Shown here: one piece after another, positions 12,628 through 24,100 of the stretch
Position numbering within the stretch: position 1 is the stretch's first letter
How the letters are laid out: each line of letters starts with the position of its first letter
From: Ascidia mentula
Taxonomy: Eukaryota; Chordata; Ascidiacea; Phlebobranchia; Ascidiidae
Length of the DNA stretch: 64,000 bases
NCBI GenBank assembly: GCA_947561715.1
Contig: OX387197.1
Location: 4,221,001-4,285,000, forward strand
Direction: 5' to 3'
Notes under the pieces: model-generated
The model's input: only the letters and a program-made list of their open reading frames with translations
Told to the model about the DNA's origin: nothing
Database searches by the model: none
Made by a program: the position numbers and the translations under genes

Positions 12628-15600
12628 ATGAAAACGGCCTTGGCCCTGCTTTTAGGTCTTTTTGCAGCAACTTACGGTGAGTAAATGACGATTGTAGAAC
12701 GGTTCAAAGTTTACAAGAGCTTTGCTATTATCAATTTCAAATGTTTCGGTCAATTCTGTTGAGTTTTCACTAAATCCTTAGTTTTGTTTTCAAGCGTTTA
12801 ATTTCCGCAAAAGTATCAACAAATATTTGCTGATTGTTTTTTCCACATTATTACAGCTGGACAAAACACCATGGGATCTCGGTTTTTGTCCAAAAACTTT
12901 CCCACATTTTCTTGGGGCATAAAATTCAGCAACCAGGTGTATATCGTGGCTGGGGAAGGTTCCAGATTCACTATGGTCACTCCGGGACTCACCGGAACCC
13001 CCGGCTCCGTCTCATTTGAATCCGTGGACAATCCTGGCCATTACATCCGTCACGCTGGCTATGTGCTGTGGTTGCATCCTTACCAAGACTTGCCGTTGTA
13101 TAAAGACGACGCCACTTTCATGCCGAGACCAGACCATTACTATCCGGTATGTATATTATACCTTTAAGTCGTGATTGGATTGCGTTTGGGCGAATCGATG
13201 TGACCTTTAATAGTTTTTAAAGGGTTTTAATGCAATTCGTTTAAATCTGTTTTTCTTCGTCAAGAATTTCGTTTCATTCGAATCGATAAACTATCCGAAT
13301 CACTTTATTCGACATCAAAACTACAGACTGAGGATATCGCTCGAAGACAACAGCGAGTTGATGCACTTGGACGCGAGTTTTGTTTCATACGCAGGTGAGA
13401 CATAAATCCGAGGTCCAAAAATCAGAAAATTTGAGTAAAAATTTCTGTTACAAAATAAAAATATGTTTAAAAAAAATTCAAAACATTTTAATTTGTTGAC
13501 GATTTTATGATCTAAACGTAAGCAGAAAGGCAAGTTTCATGTTTCGTGCCACTTGGGTGTCTTGTAACGTGAAATTGATAATTTCAAGTGTTGTAGAGCC
13601 CGAAGCATGAATCACATTTTTCAATTCCTTTAACGCCTCGCAAACAAGCACTTGAGAAATACGTTTACCTACCTTTACCTGTTTAACTGCATTAACAGTG
13701 CAACCACAAAGTTAGAAATGCCTCAAGCTACAGAATACTACATGCTGTGTTAAATCAGTGGTTCACAATACGTTTATCAGTCCTTCAACAAATTACATAT
13801 TTCAAGGGAAGCATAAAAATAAACATTAATCCCATTCAATAAGCGAAAAGTCACCTTTTTCCTAATTTACTTCAATAACTTTTGTCTACATTTTTTGTAA
13901 ACATGTACTGAGTGCGGCCAGTGTTACAGCGAATCGATGCAAACGCTTTTAATGTCCTCAGCATATAAATATGGCGTTTGATAATCACGTTGTTTTGTGC
14001 AATTAGCTTTGCCACTGGTGCCTGTGGATCAGCTCAGCGGCCCGTATTCCTTCAAGTCTTACAACTTCCCCACTTACTCGATCGGATTGAAGAACATAAA
14101 TGAAGGTTATATTGTGTTGGGCGACGGCAAGAAGTTCCATATCGTCTCACCGGGTCTAAGCGGCCACGCCGGCTCCATTTCATTTGAGTCCGTGGAGAAA
14201 CCAAACCACTATTTGAGGCACAGAGGATATCTTATCTACTTGGATATTTACTCTAGCGTGACTCTGTACAAAAACGACGCGTCTTTCTATCCTCGATTGG
14301 GAAGGTTTTATTCGGTGAGCACCCGTTGGTATTTGCATGATGTATTTTTAATTCAAAGGCACCGAACCAAGTTGTTGACAGTTTGGCCAAAACCGAAACT
14401 TCGGTAAAATTAACGTGGTAAAAGTTTGTAAGCCACAAATGAAATGCGGTGAACGAAGAGGTATCTATTGTCATTGCATTGGTATTGAGGAATGTAAATT
14501 GATTCTTAGACTTAATTTTACACCCTGTATATTATCACCTCATCTTAATTCACTCTCGAATGAACTAAATACCAAAATGGACTTACTGTACATTGACACT
14601 GCAGTTATTGCGTGAAATACGCAAGTTTATTGCCAGAGGCGACGCTAAATTATATTTTTATGTACAGGGTTACACGGCATTTGAATCGGTCAACTTTCCA
14701 AATCACTTTATTCGCCATCAAGGATATCGCCTGAAAATTTCCGCCGAGGATGGCTCGGCTCTTATGCATAAGGACGCAAGCTTTCTTGGCACAAGTCGTA
14801 AGCATATGCAGCTCTTACTATATACTGTTATGCATTGGATATAAATTAAACTGTGGGATTAAACTTCGCAAACCCTACTCCTAACATAAAGAAACGCCAA
14901 TATCCGATACTACAACACTTTTAAAAATGGATTTCTTTGCATATATTGACGCCAACATTTCGATTTGGTTGATCGCGATATCACTTTAAACCTACACTGT
15001 GTGACGAAACAAAGCAGTCCGTATTAGCTAGGTCTATTTGATACATCTAAAGGAGACTTTCTCGACAATATAGATAATACACGGGCATTGAGGCAAGATC
15101 AGCTATTTTGGAATACAGTAGCACTAACTTTTCCGCAGCGTGTTAAACTTAATTCCAGAACATTGATATATTCATTGCTTCTTTGCGAGTTTTATTTGAT
15201 TGGCGGGTAAGTCTTCATTCGGCTTATCCAATCATACCTTGCCTCTTTGTAAGTACCACAGCACAAAGTTCCCCGTTAAAAACCCGTTTTTATTGTAAAT
15301 AACATATTTTTTTGTCCAGTTCCACAGACCTTTAGACGCAAGTTCGGCCCCTTCGACTTTCCCTCCAACAACTTTCCAGCTTATACCATTGGGTTGAAAA
15401 ACGTCAACCAAGGTTACATCGTTGATGAAGAAAACTACAAGTTCAACCTCATAACACCTGGTTTAACTGGTGCGGCCGGTTCCGTGTCGTTTGAGGCAGC
15501 CGATAAACCAGGCTATTACTTGAGACATCGCGGCTTTTTAATCTACTTGGATGTGTTCTTGGAGCAAAGCTTGTACAAGAACGACGCCACATTCTACCCA

Positions 15601-16809
15601 AGAAACAACAAATATTTCACGGTTGTATAAATGAGAAAGATAATTGGTGATGAAATGTGTATCCAACTATTTCCTTGCACTGCAGAGGTATGCAGCATTC
15701 GAGTCGGTCAACTTTGCCAATCACTTCATGAGGCATCAGGGCTACAGGTTAAAGATATCCCAGGAGGACAACACTGAGTTGATGCACAAAGATGCGAGCT
15801 TTATGTTGCGACAATGTAAGTTCAGAGTGGGCCAGAATCTAAATGTAGGATGAAATAATGCGGTTCAATCAAGCACAAAATATTTTATTAAAAATTTTCC
15901 GGCATAAACCGTTTATTTGTATGTAAAGTCTTATTATTCGTCAATTTCCTTGCTAAAAGTCGTAAAGGTGTTCCAGGTATAAATTATCCATTTATCCTTC
16001 GTTGCCGTCTCCATTTTAAACACTCAATACTATAGCATTTATTTTTCCACAAAGGTTTCCCCGTCGAGCCCGTTCAATTCGACTACGGACCGTTTCTCCT
16101 CAAGTCTCAGAACTTCCCAGCTTATTCCATCGGCATCCAGAACGGCAACCAGGCTTATATCGTGAATGGTAACACGCTCTCCTTCCGTATGTTGAAACCT
16201 GGTCTGTGCGGAAAAGCTGGCACCGTCTCCTTCCAATCTTCGGCGTCACCAAACAAGTTCCTTTTGCCAACCGGGTACCTACTCAACCTTGACGAATACC
16301 AGAATACGGAAGTTTTTAAGTTGGGCGCTTGTTTTTTTCTGCATCCTGATCTTTATTTCGATGTAAGTAAAAAATGTAATAAGAGTAATAATTAAAACTG
16401 CTTAGCAGATGCTAAAGTGACTTATGATCTAGGACGCATTCATTAAACTGTTGCCTGTGTGTTTATTGGCACGGAGGACGAAAGATTACGCACAGCATAA
16501 CCTTTGTCACATATTGGCTAGTTTAATTTGCCGTTAAACACTCCCCGCCTGCGTCGGCTCTGCTAGGCGATATTTTTAAAGCAGCTTTTTTATCTAAACC
16601 CATGTTCTATTTGGCAAACTCTCACTAAAATCCTGGGCTTGATAAACCACCGGTTAGATCGAACTTATATTTTTGTGCAGGGATATTTCGTGTTCGAGTC
16701 CGTGCTGTTCCCTCTTCATTACATACGTCATCAAAACTCTAGAATAAAGTTGCACGTTTCAGACAACAGTAACTTGTTTAGGAGGGACGCCAGTTTCTCT
16801 CCCCACTAA
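12628..16809 (+). CDS. Secreted protein with four tandem AbfB beta-trefoil modules
   Basis: Nine exons join in phase: 12628-12676, 12857-13146, 13265-13394, 14007-14314, 14668-14797, 15320-15621, 15686-15815, 16055-16362 and 16681-16809, giving 591 residues. Exon 1 encodes a signal peptide, MKTALALLLGLFAATYG. Each following pair of exons (about 300 plus 130 bases) encodes one module of about 145 residues with the threefold AbfB pattern: GSVSFESVDNPGHYIRH, then a DATF-type segment, then FESINYPNHFIRHQ followed by MHLDASF. This pattern is that of the sugar-binding AbfB domain attached to arabinofuranosidases in fungi and bacteria. No catalytic domain is present, so extracellular carbohydrate binding is the likely role (inference). 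All introns after exon 1 lie at module or half-module borders, indicating growth by exon-pair duplication. The last two modules recur at 36593-38081. Confidence 0.85.
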
Positions 16810-17113
16810 AGAGACCCTTTGAAGACGGTTTGTTCTTCTTTTGGACCCAATATGTGTCTAACTTTAATTCCTGTTGGTTAAAAATCTGTTTTAGATTCGA
16901 CACCATTTGATATTTTACTTTTTAAAAAAAGTTATGTAAATAATACCCTGCAGTAACGTACGCGTTATTAAGGCTCGTGCGTTTCGGTTATTTTTCGTTT
17001 TAATGTTGGCAAAACGATTAATCTTGTTCTTTTCAGGAAGGCTGATCAACTGCTGGACAACTTGCGTTGTATTTTTGTACATAGTCTTATATCCAACGTC
17101 ATTACCATATACC

Positions 17114-17119
17114 AATAAA
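17114..17119 (+). terminator. Likely polyadenylation signal of the AbfB gene
   Basis: AATAAA lies 305 bases after the stop. The same signal is conserved in the duplicated copy at 38399-38404. Confidence 0.5.
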
Positions 17120-20100
17120 AGCAAAAGCAATGATGTCCCCATGATGACTCTACGATGTACAGAGTTTTAGCTATTTCAGTCGTTTTGTTTGAGGGGAAGT
17201 TTACAACAAGTGGAATTAGAAACATTTCAAGTCGCCAAACATGTACAAAACCATGCCTTGATCGCCACAAAGCGCTTAACGTGTGTTCGGTCCTTGTTTT
17301 CATGTGAGATACAGAGGTTAAATCCATACACCGACAATGAAGTAAAGAAATGCATTAAAGCGACAAAGTGACGGCACGCCCGTCGTGAATTTCATTATTC
17401 GGACAATCGATAACTGTTTGAATCGTAAAAGTATTTACATTGCTTTGTTGTTTTATTTCTTTACAAAAAGGACGGCCACTTTTATAGCAAGACAATAGTT
17501 CAAGCTTTCAAACGTTTTTCATTCTAAAGCAAGTTGTGTAATCAGAAACGATCCTACGAACCTGGTCGCAGGTAATCCGTTTTTTTCACCCATGTTTCAC
17601 CATTTTTACAGTTACATTTGTTTGTTTTGGAAAAATGTTCAAAGGTCGTGGAGCGGTGTTGCACGATATAATGAACTATGGGCAAGATTTAACAAAAATT
17701 GATCTTTTCATTACCGACTGGATAGCGTGCAACCAGGTCCCGACCATATAACAGTATTGTAGTTAAAGCCAGATTATGCGGGTTAATGTCTTGCTGATAC
17801 AAACGCTGTCAGGAAAATGTCCTGATCAAGATTCCCGGTTTATCATCAGAAAAATACAAAAAACGTGAAAAATGTGAAATTCTCGAATATTGTCGCGATT
17901 ACGTTTCATTTAATTGACTGTTGAGCAATTCATTATGCTGCCTTTAAAGCCTATACTACTTAATCGCCGTATACGAATACATTTTAGACAAGGGGTAACA
18001 AGCGAAAATAATAAAGTGGGCACAATTCTATGGTATCAAATAGTACATGATGAATCACAGTGTCCTGGTCGTTCGCTGGTAGTCAGGTAAAAAAGGAAAA
18101 TCGACTAAATGAGGAAAATAGTCTCTCAGCCTTAATGTAGCAAAGAATGCACGCTAGCAGCAGCGAAAACGAACCACATCCGCAACTCTTTGCTAATGCA
18201 AACAAACGACACGGTTCGTAAAATCTGGTAGCAATTTGTACACCACCCACGTAGAACCATGTTTTTGTTGTTATTGTGTGATTAATGTTTCAGTAGGATC
18301 TTCATTTGTTTCCACTCATACTACGCGCGTCGTCTCTAAAGCTACTTTTCAGGATGTATTCTCACCAATGCAATTTTTTTGGCAATTTCATCAAAACGTT
18401 GATGATATCGTGTCTGTCGAAATGCTTGTTCAGAATATATCAAATCGTTTCGGGGATGTAACGACTAGTACGTCTAGAGTATAGTGAATGTGCTCAATCT
18501 AATTGAATGTCTCGATGTCTCTACTAGAATTAACCATCTTAAAATCAAGTTATATTTAAAATGCAGAAAATAAAAATGGTAGAGTTTAATACGAACCAAT
18601 AAGAGTAAAATTATGTGCAAAAAAGGCCATATTATTGCAAAGCTGCGACAGGGTGTGTACACGCACTGTTTCGACGTGTAAGGTCTCATCAGTGCAGCTG
18701 TTGAGTGGCACTGTGCTAGCTTTCACACTAGCAGGCACACTAGTTTCCACTTTGTGGTACCTTTCGGTCAACGTCGATCTGCAGGGTACCCTATACTAGG
18801 TACCGAACAACAGAGACGAACCACTGTGGACTGCACTATGGCCAAACGGAACTGCTTGGTAACCGATAGTGCAAAAGGCAAAAACACCAATGTAATATAT
18901 GTACAAAAAAAGCCTTGTGGCTAAAACAGCCTAAAAATGCCTAAAAGTATGGACAACCAGTCACTAATTCGGACAAACTGTTGAAAATGAAGAAGCTGGT
19001 TAGAAAAAAACAATGATGGTATGGCAAACCCTGACTATAACTCATTATAAGTTCGACTTCAACCTGGTTAGGATATAGTTATTACTACTCTCTAGCACTG
19101 TTCAACTTAAAACCGTTGCTTTTCTTAATTCCTTCCTTTGCCAAAATTCCAACTACACTAAGCGCTGTATCAGGATATGATTGGGAATACGGTAGTATTA
19201 GGCGAGATCTACCTCTGCAAAATATGAAAATATGCAAGTGCCACACCATTTTTCTGATGGTGTTACGTTCGGCGTGGGCAAAAGGCTAAGACCTCAGACA
19301 ATTTATTCTTTGTGGGTTCAATTAGATTCATTTGTACAGTATTTCATTTGTATAACGGCCCATTTGGTCACCTAAATCACTTAACATCACTAACAAACTG
19401 TAACGAATATGCTGATAAAGGCACATATGCGGTTTGCATTTCACGTGAATTCGGTTTAAACGTAGTCGCCCATCCGGATGCGAGTGGATTACAGCGTCCC
19501 ACAGCAAAACTATAAACAATGTTTTAAAATGGAAATTGAATCATTTATAGCTGCTTCCTCTCTATTTTTAGATACTGTTTTTGTGATTGCATGCCCAGTA
19601 CTCCACAAAACAAAGTACTGTTTTCTGGGATACCATTCTTTTCTTAAATTATCCATGGCGCCACTAGTGTGAAATACGCCTCTGTCTCCTCTGGGATTTT
19701 TTGTATTCGATGTTTGCTGTGATGGTTAATGGTTTCCAAATCAAAGTATTATCATATGTTATGCTGCTGTTGCTACCACGCGCAATGCAATTTACAACAC
19801 CTTTTGTTCTTCCATTATTAACTATCACTCATTTAAAAAAGTGTCTTGCAATATTGGCGAAACCGGTCAAAGTTCACCGGTTTGATGAAGTATGGCTAGC
19901 GATTTTCTTCTTTCGGCCCCCACATTTTGTACTCCAGGATGTGAGCTTGTGTGACGTCACCACTATGAAGCACTGAAAATTCAGAATTTTCTACGGTTAT
20001 CGGTACTACAACATTCTGTGCAGAGGTGACATTAAATATATTGTAGAGGCGTGCCACAAATTCCACATCTAAAAGACAGCAGAATACAAATTCCCAAACG

Positions 20101-20505
20101 GAAGCCTTATATTGGATATGGGATATGCAAAATCACATTCCCCTTTTACACATATATACAAAAACAAGCCGGACAGGACAGGAGTAATGGAACTGAACCA
20201 CTGGCGTCCAACGTGTTTGTAAGTGCGGCGGCAGAAGTGCAGCACCACCACAAGGACGTCTACCACAGATTACCACAGACCCTAAAATTATAAATTTGCA
20301 GGATCGTTTTTCAGGTGAATGCTTCACAGTGGTTCTTCTCTGGTGCTTTGCAAAATATCATACACTGCAAAGTACCACACCGTGGAGAAACTATAGCCTA
20401 CCTATTCTAACTGACTAGACCATACTAGGTCAATCAGCAGTTCCTTTGTAAGACGTTATATGTCGAAAAATTGAGCATTTTCTTCAGCTCAAGAATTACA
20501 AATAG
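17120..20505. other. Intergenic region with repeat remnants
   Basis: Up to about 17790 this is the tail of the block duplicated at 36225-39147. A hammerhead-like fold sits at 18641-18699. From about 18900 rightwards the sequence is an inverted copy of 58.9-61.0 kb and forms the left end of the large inverted duplication. No gene is supported. Confidence 0.6.
18641..18699 (-). ncRNA. Hammerhead-ribozyme-like fold, family 1 (intact core motifs)
   Basis: On the minus strand this reads AGCTGCA, CTGATGA, stem II GAC/GTC, GAAA, stem III ACAG/CTGT, C, GCAGCT. Both conserved core strings, CUGAUGA and GAAA, are unchanged. One base appears to be missing at the junction of the cleavage site and stem I, so activity is uncertain. 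The flanking 90 bases resemble those beside the copies at 34.2 and 35.6 kb, so this is one repeat family. Confidence 0.65.
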
Positions 20506-20511
20506 TTTATT
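20506..20511 (-). terminator. Likely polyadenylation signal of the left protease gene
   Basis: AATAAA on the minus strand, 328 bases past the stop. The same signal in the same local sequence follows the right-hand gene at 59237-59242. Confidence 0.55.
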
Positions 20512-20838
20512 GCCAGATTACAAAACCGAATATATACATTTTATGAGTTAAGCTATACAATATATTATTCAACTACTGTGAATGGTCACGTGAAAATCAT
20601 AAAGTGCACAATTTGTGCTATTTCACTTATGATGGCGTGGCCTAGGATTTTGGGTCGGTTGTTCCACCAAGCAATTACAAAGCATCTCAACATACAGATA
20701 AATACAAATATAAAAAACAACTATTGTCAAGAAAAACGTGCTGTTAACAAAGAAATATTAAATTTCAATCAATTTCTATCCAAATAATTTAATTTTACAT
20801 TGGAAAAAAAGGGAACTGCTGTTACACTACAAGCCTCT

Positions 20839-21084
20839 CTAACCAACAATCCATCCAACGAACTTCATGAAACATGCACTCAACACAAAAACAGGAGCTT
20901 TCATTGATGTTGGTACTTTGGCGCTTGATGTTGTTGTTGTTGTAGTAGTTGGATCTGCTGTTGTTGTTGTTGTTGTTGTTGGATCTGCTGTTGTCGTTGG
21001 ATCTGCTGTTGTTGTGGGATCTGCTGTTGTTGTTGGATCTGCTGTTGTTGTTGTTGTTGTTGTTGGATTTGCTGTTGTTGTTGG

Positions 21085-21136
<52 letters not shown>

Positions 21137-24100
21137 GGATTTGCTGTAATGAAGCACATTCTAGGTCTGACGCTCGCGCGAGCAGGAGCGAAAATGACAG
21201 ACAAGACAAGTTATGCGCAGGCAGTAAACAAGAAAGCGGCAAGTTTTAAAAGGTCAAACTGTTTATCTATGCGTTCTGAGAAATTCCAAAAAAGAGATGA
21301 GTTACTTACTTTCCTGAAGAGCGTGAACTACTCGGTAAAAAAATTGGTTGGTATTATAGCTGACATGCGAGGAAACAACCTAGACATTACATGCACAAGC
21401 AGAGAAAATGTTATTGAGCTTTATGGCATACTGGCTGATAACGAAGATATTAAGTATGTCCGACTGTATGAAAGCGAGTCATCCTTACCGTTGCGATTGT
21501 GGCATGGAATACGAATTGGACATGGAACTGGGAGTAAATCGAACATAGGAATATCAACAGAGAATTTTTTTTAACACAAGTTATGGCTCTCAACATCTTT
21601 TCGCAAAATGTTCGCGGTTTAAACAACACAATGAAACGTAAATCGATATTTCAATATTTTCGAAGTAAAAAGTGTAACATTGCCTTCTTGCAGGAAACGC
21701 ATAGCAGTGTTAACAAAGTTAAGTTGTGGGAAATGGAATGGGGAGGTAAAGCGTTTTGGGCACATGGCACATCTAACAGTAGAGGCGTTGTAATTCTACT
21801 AGACAAGTCAACTTCGCAACATACGAATAACGTTCGAGTAGACCAAGATGGCCGATACATAATGGTTGAAATGTCAATTAATGCTATTGAACTGGTCCTT
21901 GTCAATGTCTACGGACCAAACAGGGACGAACCGGAATTTATAGATAACTTGTTTGCATCACTAAACAATTTCTCAAATGCCCATGTCATTTTAGGCGGAG
22001 ATTTTAACTTAGTATTAAACGACAATCTCGAGAAATCGGGTACCGATAAACATGCTAACCGGAATGCGAAGAAAAAGTTAGAGCAATATACAACTCTAGG
22101 AAACTTGCAAGATATATTTCGACAAAAAATCCAAATCTGCAGAAATACTCGAGATTTCAGAAAAATCCATACGCCGCCTCACATATTGATTTCTTTTTGT
22201 TAGATAAACAACTCACTTCTAATGTTACAAATGCCGATATCGACCCGGGAATATTGTCAGACCATTGTATGATAACGTTACAACTTAATACCAACCCTCC
22301 GTCCCGCGGAAGAGGATACTGGAAGTTTAATTTATCCCTGCTTGATGATACCAACTATAGAGAGAAAATAGTTCAAGTAGTCACCAACTTCGAAAGCGAA
22401 AATCCACCAAATGACACAAATCCACATACAAGGTGGGACACACTAAAAGCCGTGATTAGGGGGGAAACAATTCGTTACGCCTCAAACGCTAAAAGAAACA
22501 GATTAGCAACCCTACATGAAATCGAAAACCGTATAAAAAAAGTGCAAGATACTTTAGCTGAAAAGGGGGAAGACGAACGTTTACTAACCGAATTAGCGCA
22601 ACTTAAGGACAAATTAAACGAATTTGTTGTGAGCCAAACTAAAAGCGCAATCGTCAGAAGCAGAGCACGTTGGGCCGAAGACGGGGGAAAAATACTAAAT
22701 ACTTTTTAAACTTAGAGAAACGGCACAACCAAAAGAAAACCATCGATAAATTAAGGTCGGGAAACGGGATCCATAACAGACCAGAAGCTTATCTTGTCTG
22801 ATCTTGTTAATTTATACGAAGAGCTGTACAAACAAAACCCAAACAATCTGGATAGTAGTGCCACCGCTGCTAAATTAGCAAACCTTGATCTAACAAAATT
22901 AACAAATGAACAAGCCATCGAATTAGATGCAGAAATTACGGAAAAAGAGTTTTACATGGCGCTTATGCAAATGGCAAAAAATAAATCTCCCGGATTAGAT
23001 GGTTTTCCTGCAGAATTTTATTTAACCTTTTGGAGTAACTTGAAAAACATGTTTATGGCAGCTTGGAAATATGCAACGGCAACTGGAGCGCTCTCTAACA
23101 CGCAAGCGCAGGGGGTGGTAACATTAATACCAAAACCTGGAAAAGACTCTCTCCTACCGGCAAGTTACAGGCCGATAACACTACTGAACGTAGATTCTAA
23201 AATTGCCTCCAAAGTCATAAATACGCGATTAAAATCGGTTTTCAACCAACTAATTTCTCCCAGTCAAAACGGTTTTATACCTGGTAGATATATTGGTACG
23301 AACATTCGCCTTTTGTTCGACGTAATCGATTTCGCAGATTTTCGTAATATCCCTGGTGCGATACTGTCCTTGGACATATACAAGGCATTTGATACCATAT
23401 CAAAACAAATGACAACAATGTTATGGTAAACAGGAACTTTAATCCCACTCTTAAACAAATCCAAGTGGTATTAAATCTCTGGTCTTCAAGAGGCTTGACA
23501 CTACTCGGAAAGACAACAATTATTAAATCTCTGGTAATTCCAATTTTAACGTATTAATTCAGTGTATTACCGATAATCTTAACCAACGATCTTATTTCAA
23601 AAATCAAGCGACCAATACTTAAATTTCTTTGGGGGTCGAAGTGGGAAAGAGTTAAAAGAGAGACAATATGTTTGGATGCAGACGAAGGCGGCCTCGGCGT
23701 TATTGATGTTGAAAACTACCTCCTTGCACTAAACTTAAAATGGTTTAGAAAACTCCATGACGACAAGATTAATGAAACTTGGAAGGTGATAGAAAAGCCG
23801 TTTTGCAACGAAGATTGGTTGGAGGCAATTTTAAATGGAAATGCAAAAGTTGAGTCTTCACGGTTAAAGCGAATTTTACCCCTACGTTCCCTACGAGCCA
23901 CCGTAGGAGCTTGCAAAAACCTCTTTAAAACGCTAGGCTTACAACAGAACAATCGTCCATTATGGTTCAATGCCAAAGTTAAATACCACGCAAAACCCGG
24001 GTTCATGAATGCATGTATTAAAGCGGGAATTTTATTTCAAATAGACATACTTAACACAAACGGAGAGTATCTTGCATATGATACGATTGCAAAAAATTAC

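Noticed and set aside
16039-16236. Minus-strand frame, repeated at 37311-37508
   Set aside because: Antisense shadow of AbfB exon 8 and its copy.
17635-17750. Short frame MFKGRGAVLHDI shared with 38995-39108, with AG before and GT after
   Set aside because: The differences between the two copies mostly change amino acids and fall at all codon positions, so it behaves as non-coding duplicated DNA.
19701-19976. 91-residue hydrophobic frame, also present inverted at 59884-60165 with a two-codon insertion
   Set aside because: Open in both arms, which made me hesitate, but most differences alter residues and there is no motif or splice context. Sharing is explained by the inverted duplication.
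20867-21574. Long frames of poly-Val, poly-Leu, poly-Gln or poly-Asn, one fused to a LINE ORF1 remnant
   Set aside because: They are other readings of the (ACA/ACC)n stalk exon of the minus-strand protease. Only the Thr frame has a homologous tail in the paralogue and a phase-matched acceptor.
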